Assembly (NCBI GenBank): GCA_902761685.1
Contig: CACWLI010000007.1
Coordinates: 1 to 64,000, forward strand
DNA: 64,000 nt
Reading direction: 5' to 3'
Source: an uncultured Erysipelotrichaceae bacterium
GTDB lineage: Bacteria; Bacillota_I; Bacilli_A; RF39; UBA660
Shown here: positions 16,788-24,637 of the stretch, piece after piece
Layout: the number at the start of each line of letters is the position of its first letter
Position numbering within the stretch: the stretch's first letter is position 1
Position numbers and translations under genes: made by a program
The notes under the pieces: generated by a model
Databases searched by the model: none
The model's input: only the letters and a program-made list of their open reading frames with translations
Told to the model about the DNA's origin: nothing

Positions 16788-16817
16788 AAAGATAGTAATA
16801 TTCATACTATCTTTTTT
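16786..16817. terminator. bidirectional terminator
   Basis: AAAAAGATAGTA / TACTATCTTTTTT stem with a 7-nt loop between convergent genes. Confidence 0.9.
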
Positions 16818-17331
16818 CATTTTTAAATTCTTCTTCAAATTTTATTAATTTTTTTTCTCTTCCTTTTTCTATGTTGTTTTCACTATTAACTAGTTTTAAT
16901 CCATTATTTACAAAATCATCAAATGTAAGAGAAATTAATGAATTAGTTCTTAAATCAAAAAATAAACCATCTACATTATATTGTATTGAAGAAAATAAAT
17001 CATCACTTAACCATAAATCTATTCTAGTATTATTATATTCAAATTTAAAACCACCAAATCTATTAAATTCATATTTTATATTATATTTATTAAAAACTTC
17101 TATTATCCAATCGATGTTTTCTTTTCCAAGAATAACAAAGTCTAAGTCTTTTGGTTTTTTAGCAAATATTAAATCTCTAATAGAACCACCTAGTAAATAA
17201 ATAGGGCATAGTTTAGAAATTACATAAGCCACATCAAAATGAGAATTAATATAGTTTTCAAGTCTCATTTGTAATGTTAAATCTTTAGTAAATTCATCAA
17301 TTTCATCATTATATTTTATTGGTATATTCAT
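16807..17331 (-). CDS. stand-alone nucleotidyltransferase-like protein (PolyA/CCA head domain)
   Basis: About 174 residues. The LLGGSIRDLIFAKKPKDLDF block is the GG..RD...KDxDF signature of the poly(A) polymerase/CCA-adding nucleotidyltransferase head, with a later IDLWLSDD that may supply the third acidic residue. Full tRNA nucleotidyltransferases are over 380 residues with an RNA-binding C-terminal part that is missing here, so this is a minimal member of unknown substrate. I start it at the ATG after GAGGTTT, four codons inside the longest frame. Confidence 0.72.
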   Translation of the reverse strand: MNIPIKYNDEIDEFTKDLTLQMRLENYINSHFDVAYVISKLCPIYLLGGSIRDLIFAKKPKDLDFVILGKENIDWIIEVFNKYNIKYEFNRFGGFKFEYNNTRIDLWLSDDLFSSIQYNVDGLFFDLRTNSLISLTFDDFVNNGLKLVNSENNIEKGREKKLIKFEEEFKNEKR

Positions 17332-17382
17332 AGTAAACCTCATTTAATATTAAAGTATTATATCATATTTTCATAAATATGG

Positions 17383-17388
17383 TATAAT
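17383..17388 (+). promoter_or_regulatory. extended -10 box of the radical SAM gene
   Basis: TGGTATAAT with no clear -35 box; 37 nt upstream of the start. Confidence 0.55.
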
Positions 17389-17424
17389 AGTTTCTTGAAG
17401 TAAGAGTTATTAAAAGAGGTAATA

Positions 17425-18366
17425 ATGGAATCTAATATTGAAGAAAAATTTAAAAAACATAAAATGTTAAATGAAATTAAAGAGGTAAATGGTTATAAAG
17501 TTCACAAACGATTAAATCTATATGTAGATTTAGGATACAAGTGTAATGGAAATTGCGATTTTTGTATAACTAAAACTAAAGAGAGATATAAAGAAAAAAG
17601 AAAAACAAATATACAAAAACAATTAGAATCTCTAAAAAGAATTAAAGGAATATATTATAGCGTAGAATTTGTAGGTGGAGAACCATTATTATATAGTGAT
17701 AATATAAGAAAAATGCTAGATGTAATTGATTGTAAAAAGAAAGTAATTGTTACTAATGGTATTAAAAGTGAATGGTATAAAAGCATTGATATGCTTCAAA
17801 AATTTGATCATATAGATATAAGTAGACATGCAATAGATGACGATGAAAACTATAAAATTTTTAAATCAAATAATCTTTTAAATATTGAAGACTTTAAAAA
17901 TATAGATAATAATCTAAAAGAAAAAATTAGAATTAATATAACATGTTTTGATGGTGGAATAGATTCAATTGAAAAAGTAGAGTCATTTATCAGTACATTT
18001 AATAAAATTGGTATAAGAGAATTTATGTTTGCAAATTTAACAAAATTAGAAAATGATTCTTTTCATGATGATGATTTGGTTCTATTTACAAGAAAAAATA
18101 GAATAGAAGATAAAGAATTTGATAGTTGGCAACAAGAACTAATAAAAAATGGTTATGTTATAATAAAAGAAATAGTAGGGTATGCTCATTTTGTTAGAAT
18201 ACTTGAAAAAGATAATGTTGTTCTTGTATTTAAAAGTAATAGTGAAATAGATTCTGCTAAAACACTTATTAATTATTATAAAAAAGATAATTGTTTATTA
18301 GAACTTGTTTTAGCGCCAAATGGAGAAGTATTTGCTGATTGGAATTATTCGCAAAAAGTTGATTAG
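17425..18366 (+). CDS. radical SAM domain protein
   Basis: 313 residues. CNGNCDFC (CX3CX2C, near residues 37-44) binds the 4Fe-4S cluster; EFVGGEPLLY is the glycine-rich SAM-binding GGEP motif. The chain ends with LAPNGEVFADWNYS, a common closing segment of radical SAM proteins. The substrate is not evident and no peptide precursor gene is obvious beside it. The ribosome site is AAAGAGGTAAT. It is followed by about 140 nt with no convincing gene before a terminator. Confidence 0.85.
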   Translation: MESNIEEKFKKHKMLNEIKEVNGYKVHKRLNLYVDLGYKCNGNCDFCITKTKERYKEKRKTNIQKQLESLKRIKGIYYSVEFVGGEPLLYSDNIRKMLDVIDCKKKVIVTNGIKSEWYKSIDMLQKFDHIDISRHAIDDDENYKIFKSNNLLNIEDFKNIDNNLKEKIRINITCFDGGIDSIEKVESFISTFNKIGIREFMFANLTKLENDSFHDDDLVLFTRKNRIEDKEFDSWQQELIKNGYVIIKEIVGYAHFVRILEKDNVVLVFKSNSEIDSAKTLINYYKKDNCLLELVLAPNGEVFADWNYSQKVD

Positions 18367-18524
18367 TACTACATATAAAATAATTTTATGTTTTCCAATA
18401 TATCGAAGATTATATCTTCAAAGTAGATGTAATCAATTTGGTACAGGTTATAAATTGCAGAAGAATGATGGAAACGAAGTTCCAGAACTTTTGAATTATA
18501 ATGATTAAATTATAAGATACAAAT

Positions 18525-18555
18525 AAAAAAACTAACTTTAATTAAGTTAGTTTTT
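18525..18555. terminator. bidirectional terminator between radical SAM gene and tRNAs
   Basis: AAAAAACTAACTT / AAGTTAGTTTTT stem with a 5-nt loop, serving the plus-strand gene and the minus-strand tRNA pair. Confidence 0.9.
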
Positions 18556-18566
18556 ATTATTCATTA

Positions 18567-18651
18567 TGGTGCAGGTGAAGGGACTTGAACCCCCATGGAT
18601 TGCTCCACTAGATCCTAAGTCTAGCGCGTCTGCCAATTTCGCCACACCTGC
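18567..18651 (-). tRNA. tRNA-Leu(TAG)
   Basis: The minus strand folds as a class II tRNA: acceptor GCAGGTG/CACCTGC, anticodon loop CTTAGGA (anticodon TAG), a variable arm and T-loop TTCAAGT. The CCA end is encoded. It is second in a tandem with the next tRNA. Confidence 0.96.
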
Positions 18652-18657
18652 AATTAG

Positions 18658-18734
18658 TGGTGGACCTTGTAGGACTCGAACCTACAACCGCCCGGTTATG
18701 AGCCGGATGCTCTAACCAATTGAGCTAAAGGTCC
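18658..18734 (-). tRNA. tRNA with CAT anticodon, probably Ile2
   Basis: 77 nt with acceptor GGACCTT/AAGGTCC, anticodon loop CTCATAA (CAT), T-loop TTCGAGT and encoded CCA. Acceptor and anticodon-stem sequences look like Bacilli tRNA-Ile(CAU), the lysidine-modified species, rather than an elongator or initiator Met tRNA; that assignment is from memory. It lies first in the two-tRNA operon. Confidence 0.93.
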
Positions 18735-18745
18735 ATCGCTTATTA

Positions 18746-18774
18746 ATAATATCATAAAAAAATTAGCATTTCAA
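18746..18774 (-). promoter_or_regulatory. promoter of the tRNA pair
   Basis: On the minus strand TTGAAA (18774-18769), 17-bp spacer, TATTAT (18751-18746), a few bases ahead of the first tRNA. Confidence 0.7.
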
Positions 18775-18847
18775 TAGAAATTTTATAATTTTTGTTTAAA
18801 AATTGAGATTTTGTGATATATTATTTATATAGAATAGGAGATTAGTT

Positions 18848-20092
18848 ATGCATAAAATAAATATTAAAAAAGCTGCAGTAGAATATTTATCATATATAAC
18901 TTTATTATTTGCATTACTATTAGTGGCTTCTACTATTTTTTATAAAGAAGATACAGTAGAAGAAGAGAATTTGTCCGTATCATCTGTTATTGAATATAGT
19001 GATGATATTACTAAAGTACATGTTGAATATCCTAGATTTAAAGATAATAAAATAAATAAAATAGTCACTGATAATATATATTCATATGTAAAAAAATTTA
19101 GAACAAATGAAAATAACAAAGTGTTAGATATAACATATGATTTATATTATATTAAAGATGAATTTGTAAATATTAACTTTTATATTGAAAATACTTTAGA
19201 TAATATTAAAAATAAAAATATTTTAATAAACTTAAAAAATAAAAAAATAGATTATATTACTTCGGTATATGATAGAGATTATTTAGATAATGAAATAAAA
19301 GAACAAGTATATTATAAGTATTCAAGTCAAATATATGAAAAAATTAAAAATGAAACTATTAATAATTTTACGTATATTATGGATGATAATAAAATAGATG
19401 TTTATTTTAATAATATTAAGTTTGAAGATATTGAATATATTCCAAATATTAGTATTGTTTTTAATACAAATACATCTATTAATGATAATGATTATGAAGG
19501 AAAAAAATATATTGCATTTACTTATGATGATGGACCTAGTGAATATACCAGTGAAATATTAAAAACACTTGAATTAAATAAATCTAGTGCTACATTCTTT
19601 ATGATTGGAAATCGAATGAAAAAATTTGAAAGTACTATACTTGATATAGAATCATCTGGTAGTGAAATAGGAACTCATACATATTCTCATAAGAATTTAA
19701 CACTTATATCTGCTGATGAAGTAGAAAAAGAAATTAATTCTTCAAGCATTATTTATAATAAAATGACAGGTAATAATTATAAATATATTAGACCACCTTA
19801 TGGAAAATATGATGGTAAGTTAAATAAATATAATTTAAAAGTTATATTATGGAATATTGATCCAAAAGATTGGTTAGTAAAAGATTCTGATAAAATATAT
19901 AATAATGTAATTAAAAATGCATGTGATGGTTGTATTGTATTAATGCATGATATTTATCCAGAAACAGTAGAAGCATCTAAAAAACTAATACCAGCTTTAA
20001 ATGAAAAAGGATATGAAGTAGTTAGCGTTACAAAATTATTAGAAATAAAAGGTTATAATGATGAAATAAAGGAAATAAGTTATATAAAATAG
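18848..20092 (+). CDS. membrane-anchored polysaccharide deacetylase
   Basis: 414 residues with an N-terminal membrane anchor (about 14-33), a poorly conserved extracytoplasmic region, and a C-terminal NodB-like deacetylase domain from about residue 215. Catalytic motifs are AFTYDDGPS (usual TFDDGP), GTHTYSHKNL (H-x3-H), IRPPYGKYD, ILWNIDPKDW and LMHDIYPET. PgdA-type enzymes remove acetyl groups from GlcNAc of peptidoglycan, which protects against lysozyme. The ribosome site is AATAGGAGA. A terminator follows directly. Confidence 0.92.
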   Translation: MHKINIKKAAVEYLSYITLLFALLLVASTIFYKEDTVEEENLSVSSVIEYSDDITKVHVEYPRFKDNKINKIVTDNIYSYVKKFRTNENNKVLDITYDLYYIKDEFVNINFYIENTLDNIKNKNILINLKNKKIDYITSVYDRDYLDNEIKEQVYYKYSSQIYEKIKNETINNFTYIMDDNKIDVYFNNIKFEDIEYIPNISIVFNTNTSINDNDYEGKKYIAFTYDDGPSEYTSEILKTLELNKSSATFFMIGNRMKKFESTILDIESSGSEIGTHTYSHKNLTLISADEVEKEINSSSIIYNKMTGNNYKYIRPPYGKYDGKLNKYNLKVILWNIDPKDWLVKDSDKIYNNVIKNACDGCIVLMHDIYPETVEASKKLIPALNEKGYEVVSVTKLLEIKGYNDEIKEISYIK

Positions 20093-20113
20093 TTCATAAT
20101 GAACTATTTTTTT
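20086..20113 (+). terminator. terminator of the deacetylase gene
   Basis: AAAATAGTTCA / TGAACTATTTT stem with a 3-nt loop and T run, overlapping the stop codon. Confidence 0.9.
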
Positions 20114-20172
20114 AATTTAATACTTTATTTTTTAATTTATTTATGATATACTTCTTATTGTTAATTTGATTT

Positions 20173-20248
20173 GGCCCGCTAGCTCAGATGGTAGAGCAAC
20201 CGACTCTTAATCGGTGGGTCTAGGGTTCGAATCCCTAGCGGGCCACCA
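20173..20248 (+). tRNA. tRNA-Lys(CTT), attachment site of an insertion
   Basis: Acceptor GGCCCGC/GCGGGCC, anticodon loop CTCTTAA (CTT), T-loop TTCGAAT and encoded CCA. Its last 45 bases plus 3 flanking bases recur 2.8 kb downstream with two changes, the typical scar of site-specific integration into a tRNA 3' end. Confidence 0.97.
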
Positions 20249-20251
20249 TTA
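20204..20251 (+). repeat. left attachment repeat
   Basis: Begins CTCTTAATCGG in the anticodon loop and ends CACCATTA just past the tRNA CCA end. This copy is the intact tRNA-Lys half. Confidence 0.88.
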
Positions 20252-20263
20252 ATATTTAAAGCA

Positions 20264-20304
20264 AAAATGCTCTTAAACCCAGTGTTTAAGGGCATTTTTA
20301 TTTT
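20264..20304 (+). terminator. terminator after tRNA-Lys inside the island
   Basis: ATGCTCTTAAAC pairs with GTTTAAGGGCAT (one mismatch), followed by a T run. Confidence 0.8.
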
Positions 20305-20482
20305 GATGCCACAATTATCACAAAGTGTCAAAACTTAACAAAAACATTTACAATTTTTGTACATTTTTATGGCCAATTTCATGGCCAATTTAAAATTTAT
20401 GTCATTTTTTCTGGCAAATATTTTTATAAAAATCATATTATTTAAGTATTAAAAGTTAGATGTAATAATATATATTTTTTGC
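20305..20482. other. non-coding left flank of the island
   Basis: About 180 bp without a gene. It contains a near-direct repeat ATGGCCAATTT / ATGGCCAATTT around 20370-20393 and a short AAAATTTATG stretch. I infer that this could be the relic of an integrase gene end or an excision control region; nothing codes here. Confidence 0.35.
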
Positions 20483-20488
20483 TATAAT
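20483..20488 (+). promoter_or_regulatory. -10 box of the zinc-ribbon gene
   Basis: TATAAT enclosed by a small inverted repeat (GCTAT-AATAC-ATAGC, 20481-20495). No clear -35. A perfect AAAGGAGGTGA ribosome site follows, stronger than most in this window. Confidence 0.5.
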
Positions 20489-20509
20489 ACATAGCAAAGG
20501 AGGTGAAAT

Positions 20510-22897
20510 ATGATAAGTTTAGCTGAGCATAATCCTGAATTAGTAGATGAATGGGATTATGAAAAAAATAATGAACTAGGTTTATCCCCTTATACTGTTT
20601 CTTATGGATCAGCAAGAAAAGTATGGTGGAAATGCAAAAAAGGACACTCATATTTGATGGGATTAAATTCTAGAACCTGTGCAGGTAAGAAAAGACAAAA
20701 CTGTTCTGTATGTTCAGGATTACAAATAATTGAAGGATATAATGATTTAAAATCAAAGTTTCCAGAATTAGTAAAAGAATGGAATTATGATAAAAATGAT
20801 ATTATTGGAATAAAGCCAAATAACATATCATATGGATCCTCTAAAAAGGTTTGGTGGAAGTGTTCAAATGGACATGAATGGAGTGCTCCCGTTTGCAGAA
20901 GAACTGGTAATCAAAATTCTGGTTGCCCTTATTGCGCTAATCAAAAATTGTTAAAAAGTTATAATGATTTAGAAAGTAAATATCCCGAATTAGCTAAAGA
21001 ATATAATGTTTTAAAAAATAAAAAATTGCCAAGTGAATATTTATATAGAAGTTCTCATAAAGTATGGTGGATATGTAACAAGTGTGGCTATGAATGGAAA
21101 ACATCTATTGCACATAGGACTGGAAATAAAAATACTGGTTGCCCAAATTGTGCTCCAAAAACAAATAGAGAAAAACAATTAAAGAATCAAATAAAGACTA
21201 AAGGCTCTCTTTATGATAATTATCCTAATTTAATGAAAGAGTGGATGTTTGATAAAAACGAGAAAAGTCCAAAAGATATAGTTCCAGGATCTGAATATAA
21301 AGCATGGTGGAAATGCAATAAATGTAATTATGAGTGGCAAGCTATTGTTGCAAGCAGAACAACAAATGGAACAGGATGTCCAGTTTGTGGTAGTAAGATA
21401 GTTGTGTCTGGAATAAATGATTTAAAAACTAACTTTCCAGAATTAGTAAAAGAATGGGATTATGAAAAGAACAATTTATTAGGTATCTTTCCAGATAAAG
21501 TAATAAGATGTTCTGAAAAGAAAGTTTGGTGGGTATGTCCAATTTGCGAAAACTCATATAAATCACCTATAACTCATAGAACACATGGAACTGCTTGCCC
21601 TAGGTGTGCTAGAGAATTTAGTACATCTTTTCCAGAACAAGCATTATATTATTATTTAAAGCAAGAATTTCCAGATGTTCAAAATAGATGGAATTTAATT
21701 GGAAAAGAAGTTGATTTATTTTTGCCATCAATGAATCTAGGAATAGAATATGATGGAGTGTTCTTTCATAACACAAAAGATTCTCTAAAAAGAGAAGAAG
21801 AAAAGTATAAATATTTGCATGAATTAAATATTAAATTAATTAGAATTAGAGAAAAAGATTTGAATACACAAAGTTATGCAGATTATACTTTAAATTTGAA
21901 GAAAAATAATAATGATAGAGAAATAGAAAGAATAATAAAAAAAGTTTTTAATATTATTAATGAATTATTTAATTATGAATCCAATGTTGAAATAGATATA
22001 ACAGCTGATAGACAATATATTTATAGTCAATATATATTTCAAATTAAACAAAATAGTATAGAAAATTTATATCCGAACATAATCAAAGAATGGGACTATG
22101 ACAAGAATATAATCAAACCAACTAGTATTGTTCCTGGCAGTGTAAAAAAGGTATGGTGGAAATGCGAAAAAGGGCATTCTTATGAGCAATGCGTAGTAAA
22201 TCATATCAAAGGTGCTGGGTGTCCATACTGTTCTGGTTTAAAAGTCATACCTGGTGAAAATGATTTGGAAACCATGTTTCCAAAATTGGCAAAAGAATGG
22301 GATTACAATAAAAATAAAATGAAGCCAAATGAAATAAAATACGGTTCATCTAAAAAAGTTTGGTGGATATGTCCTAAAGGTCATAGTTTTAAATCAGCTG
22401 TTTCACATAGGACTGGAAATAAAAAAGAACAATGTCCTATTTGTAACAGTAAGATAATACTTGAAGGATATAATGATTTAAAATCTCAAAGACCAGAATT
22501 AACTGAAGAATGGGATTATACTAAAAATGAATTTGGTCCAGAAAAATATACATGTGGTTCAAATTATAAAGCATGGTGGGTATGCCCTAAAGGACATAGT
22601 TATAGTGCAACTATTCATACAAGAGGTAGAAAAGAAAATCCAACAGGCTGTCCTATATGTAATGGTAAACAAGTTCTAGAGGGATTTAATGATTTTAAAT
22701 CACAACAACCAATTTTAATGCAAGAATGGAACTATAAGAAAAATAATAAACTTGGTATCTATCCAGATAAAATACATTTTCATTCTTGGAAAAAAGTATG
22801 GTGGAAATGCGATAAATGTAGTTATGAATGGGTAGCTATGCCTGGTAGAAGAAGTGAAGGAACAGGTTGCCCAAAATGTGCTGGAAAAATCAAATAA
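20510..22897 (+). CDS. nine-zinc-ribbon protein with embedded PD-(D/E)XK/Vsr-like nuclease domain
   Basis: 795 residues built from nine repeats of about 65-77 residues. Each has a P.L..EWDYxKN segment, a KVWWxC block and paired cysteines (CxxGH or CxxC, then CPxC), the pattern of the DUF4379 (PF14311) probable zinc-ribbon. Five repeats precede and four follow a central domain (about residues 370-480): FPEQALYYYLKQEFPD, EVDLFLPSMNLGIEYDG, and KLIRIREKDL. The acidic spacing (E...D-x10-ExD) fits a PD-(D/E)XK or Vsr-like endonuclease. The zinc ribbons probably grip DNA or RNA. As sole cargo of a tRNA-nested island, a defence or DNA-transfer role is plausible but unproven. Confidence 0.85.
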   Translation: MISLAEHNPELVDEWDYEKNNELGLSPYTVSYGSARKVWWKCKKGHSYLMGLNSRTCAGKKRQNCSVCSGLQIIEGYNDLKSKFPELVKEWNYDKNDIIGIKPNNISYGSSKKVWWKCSNGHEWSAPVCRRTGNQNSGCPYCANQKLLKSYNDLESKYPELAKEYNVLKNKKLPSEYLYRSSHKVWWICNKCGYEWKTSIAHRTGNKNTGCPNCAPKTNREKQLKNQIKTKGSLYDNYPNLMKEWMFDKNEKSPKDIVPGSEYKAWWKCNKCNYEWQAIVASRTTNGTGCPVCGSKIVVSGINDLKTNFPELVKEWDYEKNNLLGIFPDKVIRCSEKKVWWVCPICENSYKSPITHRTHGTACPRCAREFSTSFPEQALYYYLKQEFPDVQNRWNLIGKEVDLFLPSMNLGIEYDGVFFHNTKDSLKREEEKYKYLHELNIKLIRIREKDLNTQSYADYTLNLKKNNNDREIERIIKKVFNIINELFNYESNVEIDITADRQYIYSQYIFQIKQNSIENLYPNIIKEWDYDKNIIKPTSIVPGSVKKVWWKCEKGHSYEQCVVNHIKGAGCPYCSGLKVIPGENDLETMFPKLAKEWDYNKNKMKPNEIKYGSSKKVWWICPKGHSFKSAVSHRTGNKKEQCPICNSKIILEGYNDLKSQRPELTEEWDYTKNEFGPEKYTCGSNYKAWWVCPKGHSYSATIHTRGRKENPTGCPICNGKQVLEGFNDFKSQQPILMQEWNYKKNNKLGIYPDKIHFHSWKKVWWKCDKCSYEWVAMPGRRSEGTGCPKCAGKIK

Positions 22898-23017
22898 AAT
22901 AGACCCAACGACTATGTCCAATTTTGTGACCAATAAAAAAATCGAAAAAATTCAATTAAAATCTAGCTTTGATAAACATTTAGATTATAATAACCTGAAT
23001 ACATTTTATCGGTTGGC
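22898..23017. other. non-coding right flank of the island
   Basis: About 120 bp between the zinc-ribbon gene and the right repeat. It contains CCAATTTTGTGACCAAT at 22919-22935, echoing the CCAATTT words of the left flank. No gene or terminator is clear. Confidence 0.4.
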
Positions 23018-23065
23018 CTCTTAATCGGTGGGTCTAGGGTTCTAATTCCTAGCGGGCCACCATTA
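23018..23065 (+). repeat. right attachment repeat (partial tRNA-Lys)
   Basis: Copy of the tRNA-Lys 3' half with two substitutions in the T arm (GTTCTAATTCC instead of GTTCGAATCCC), so it is not a functional tRNA. It marks the far end of the island. Confidence 0.88.
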
Positions 23066-23073
23066 TATAAGAT

Positions 23074-23095
23074 ACAGTCATTGTGACTGTTTTTT
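23074..23095 (+). terminator. stranded terminator, probably the original one of tRNA-Lys
   Basis: ACAGTCA / TGACTGT stem plus T run immediately after the right repeat; no gene is left upstream of it for it to serve. Confidence 0.75.
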
Positions 23096-23115
23096 ATTTT
23101 TATAAAAATATATGA

Positions 23116-23121
23116 TATAAT
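23116..23121 (+). promoter_or_regulatory. extended -10 box of the phosphatase gene
   Basis: TGATATAAT 27 nt upstream of the start codon. Confidence 0.55.
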
Positions 23122-23147
23122 CTTTAATATAAGAAGGGAAATATATT

Positions 23148-23813
23148 ATGACTACATTATATTTAATAAGACATTCAGTTAAATATCCAAGAAGTAAGTT
23201 TGACTCATTTAATGGTTCTGATGGGAATTATTTAAAAGATGAAAAAATTATACTAAGTGTAGAAGGAGAAAAAAGAGCAGAAATACTTTCTCATGAACAT
23301 GAACTTGAGAATATTGATATAGTTTATTCAAGTAATATGGTTAGAGCTATAAGTACTGCTAAATATTTATGTGAAAATCAAAACTTACATATAAATGTAG
23401 ATGAAAGATTAAATGAAAGAACTTGTGGTAAACCTAATAGTGACAAATATCCTGATTGGTTTTCTCGTCAATATAAAGATAAAACATTTAAAACAGAAGG
23501 TGGAGAATCACAAGAAGAAGTTAGTTCAAGAGTATATGAATGTATAAATGAAATACTATTGAAAAATAAAAATAAAAGAATTGCAGTTTTTGCTCATGGG
23601 TATGCTATTACATATGTACTTCTTAAATGGTGTGAGTTAGTTGATGTTACTGAAGATAGAAAATTAACTTTAAAGTTTAAAGGCAAAATATTTATGGATA
23701 AAATAATTAATGCTCCGGAAGTATTTAAGTTAGAATTTGATAATTCTAATAACTTAATAGATATAGATTTAATAGAATTTGATGATTTACCATATGTACA
23801 TGGTGGTATATAA
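23148..23813 (+). CDS. histidine phosphatase family protein
   Basis: 221 residues. LYLIRHSVKYPRS holds the catalytic RH motif (RHS where RHG/RHE is usual), VYSSNMVRAISTA the phosphate-binding Arg, LNERTCG the acidic residue and VFAHGYAI the second catalytic His. The fold is that of phosphoglycerate-mutase-like phosphatases; the substrate is unknown. The ribosome site is AAGAAGGGAAA. Gene and terminator form a single unit just outside the island. Confidence 0.88.
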   Translation: MTTLYLIRHSVKYPRSKFDSFNGSDGNYLKDEKIILSVEGEKRAEILSHEHELENIDIVYSSNMVRAISTAKYLCENQNLHINVDERLNERTCGKPNSDKYPDWFSRQYKDKTFKTEGGESQEEVSSRVYECINEILLKNKNKRIAVFAHGYAITYVLLKWCELVDVTEDRKLTLKFKGKIFMDKIINAPEVFKLEFDNSNNLIDIDLIEFDDLPYVHGGI

Positions 23814-23838
23814 AAAAGAGTTTTAAAAACTCTTTTTA
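23812..23838. terminator. bidirectional terminator
   Basis: AAAAAAGAGTTTT / AAAACTCTTTTT hairpin; its plus-side T run overlaps the stop codon of the small minus-strand gene. Confidence 0.85.
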
Positions 23839-23973
23839 TTTTGAAAATGCAGTAATAGCATAAGTAAATACCATTCCACCAACTATAACAATTAAGAATA
23901 ACCACAAAGCTATTTTCTTAATTATTTCTTTTACTTTTTTAGACTTCTTTTTTTTATTTTTATCTTTTGCCAT
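23836..23973 (-). CDS. 45-residue single-pass membrane protein, DUF4044-like
   Basis: A short gene with a GAGGT ribosome site 9 nt upstream. The product starts MAKDKNKKKKSKKVKE, so the N-terminus is strongly basic, followed by one hydrophobic segment (IALWLFLIVIVGGMVFTYAI) and FSK. It resembles the small DUF4044 proteins of Firmicutes, which share a Lys-rich start and one membrane span; function unknown. The basic N-terminus should stay in the cytoplasm. Confidence 0.65.
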   Translation of the reverse strand: MAKDKNKKKKSKKVKEIIKKIALWLFLIVIVGGMVFTYAITAFSK

Positions 23974-24039
23974 ATTTTTAACCTCAAATAAATTATAATA
24001 TAAATGTCATAAAAAATAAAGAATTTAATATAATTTAAT

Positions 24040-24612
24040 ATGAAAATAATTAAAAGTAGATTATTCAAAGTATTAGTTATACTATTTATATTTGGATTTA
24101 TTCTTGGTATTATTAGTTTTTTTATATTTAATAAAAATAATAATGAAATAGTTAATTATTATATGATGATTAAAAATAATAAGATTAATTATTTAAATTC
24201 TTTTTTTAATAGTATTTTATATAACTATAAATACATTAGTATTATATTTATATTTGGATTAATATTCTTTTTATCTTTTTTAACTCCTTTAATAATTATT
24301 TTTAGAGGTATTTCACTTGGTTTTACTCTTATTAGTATAATTTATTCTTTTAAGATGAAAGGTTTAATATTAGGCTTAATTTTATTGTTTCCTGTTGGAT
24401 TATTAAATGAATTAATATTTATATTGATTAGTTATTATAGTATACATTTTTCATTTAAAGTATATAATGCTATTAAAAATAATAAAAATATAAATATTAA
24501 AAGTTTTTGTAAGAATTATTTAATAATTTTTTTAATATTTTTATCTATATTAACTATTAGTAGTTTATTTGAAACATTTATATCTTCTAATATTATTAAA
24601 TTTGTGTTATAA
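24040..24612 (+). CDS. spoIIM: stage II sporulation protein M family
   Basis: 190 residues with five or six hydrophobic segments. The order (first span, polar loop, FNSILYNYKYISIIFIFG, TPLIIIFRGISLGFT, KGLILGLILLFPVGLLNE, last span) matches the SpoIIM family (PF01944). SpoIIM anchors the SpoIID/SpoIIP engulfment complex at the septum; spoIIP is 22 kb away in this window. No ribosome site is obvious. The stop codon lies inside the -10 box of the mnmA promoter. Confidence 0.82.
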   Translation: MKIIKSRLFKVLVILFIFGFILGIISFFIFNKNNNEIVNYYMMIKNNKINYLNSFFNSILYNYKYISIIFIFGLIFFLSFLTPLIIIFRGISLGFTLISIIYSFKMKGLILGLILLFPVGLLNELIFILISYYSIHFSFKVYNAIKNNKNINIKSFCKNYLIIFLIFLSILTISSLFETFISSNIIKFVL

Positions 24613-24613
24613 T
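24605..24613 (+). promoter_or_regulatory. mnmA extended -10 box containing the spoIIM stop codon
   Basis: TGTTATAAT; the TAA stop of spoIIM (24610-24612) is part of the TATAAT. Confidence 0.6.
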
Positions 24614-24637
24614 CTAGCATGAAAGGAAAGAGATAAC

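Larger units (their letters stand above)
20204..23065 (+). mobile_element. tRNA-Lys-nested mini-island
   Basis: A 2.8-kb segment bounded by 48-bp direct repeats (20204-20251 and 23018-23065, 46 of 48 identical) that start in the anticodon loop of tRNA-Lys. Inside is a single gene, a 795-residue zinc-ribbon protein with a nuclease-like domain. No integrase, excisionase or transposase is present, so it is either a mobilised satellite or a decayed element whose integrase was lost. The probable original tRNA terminator (23074-23095) now lies beyond the right repeat, and a new terminator (20264-20304) follows the tRNA. Confidence 0.8.

Noticed and set aside
18320..18508. A 62-codon frame overlapping the end of the radical SAM gene and running on past it
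   Set aside because: Its first part is the radical SAM gene in another frame, and it has no ribosome site. The radical SAM protein already ends with a normal closing segment, so a frameshift is not required.
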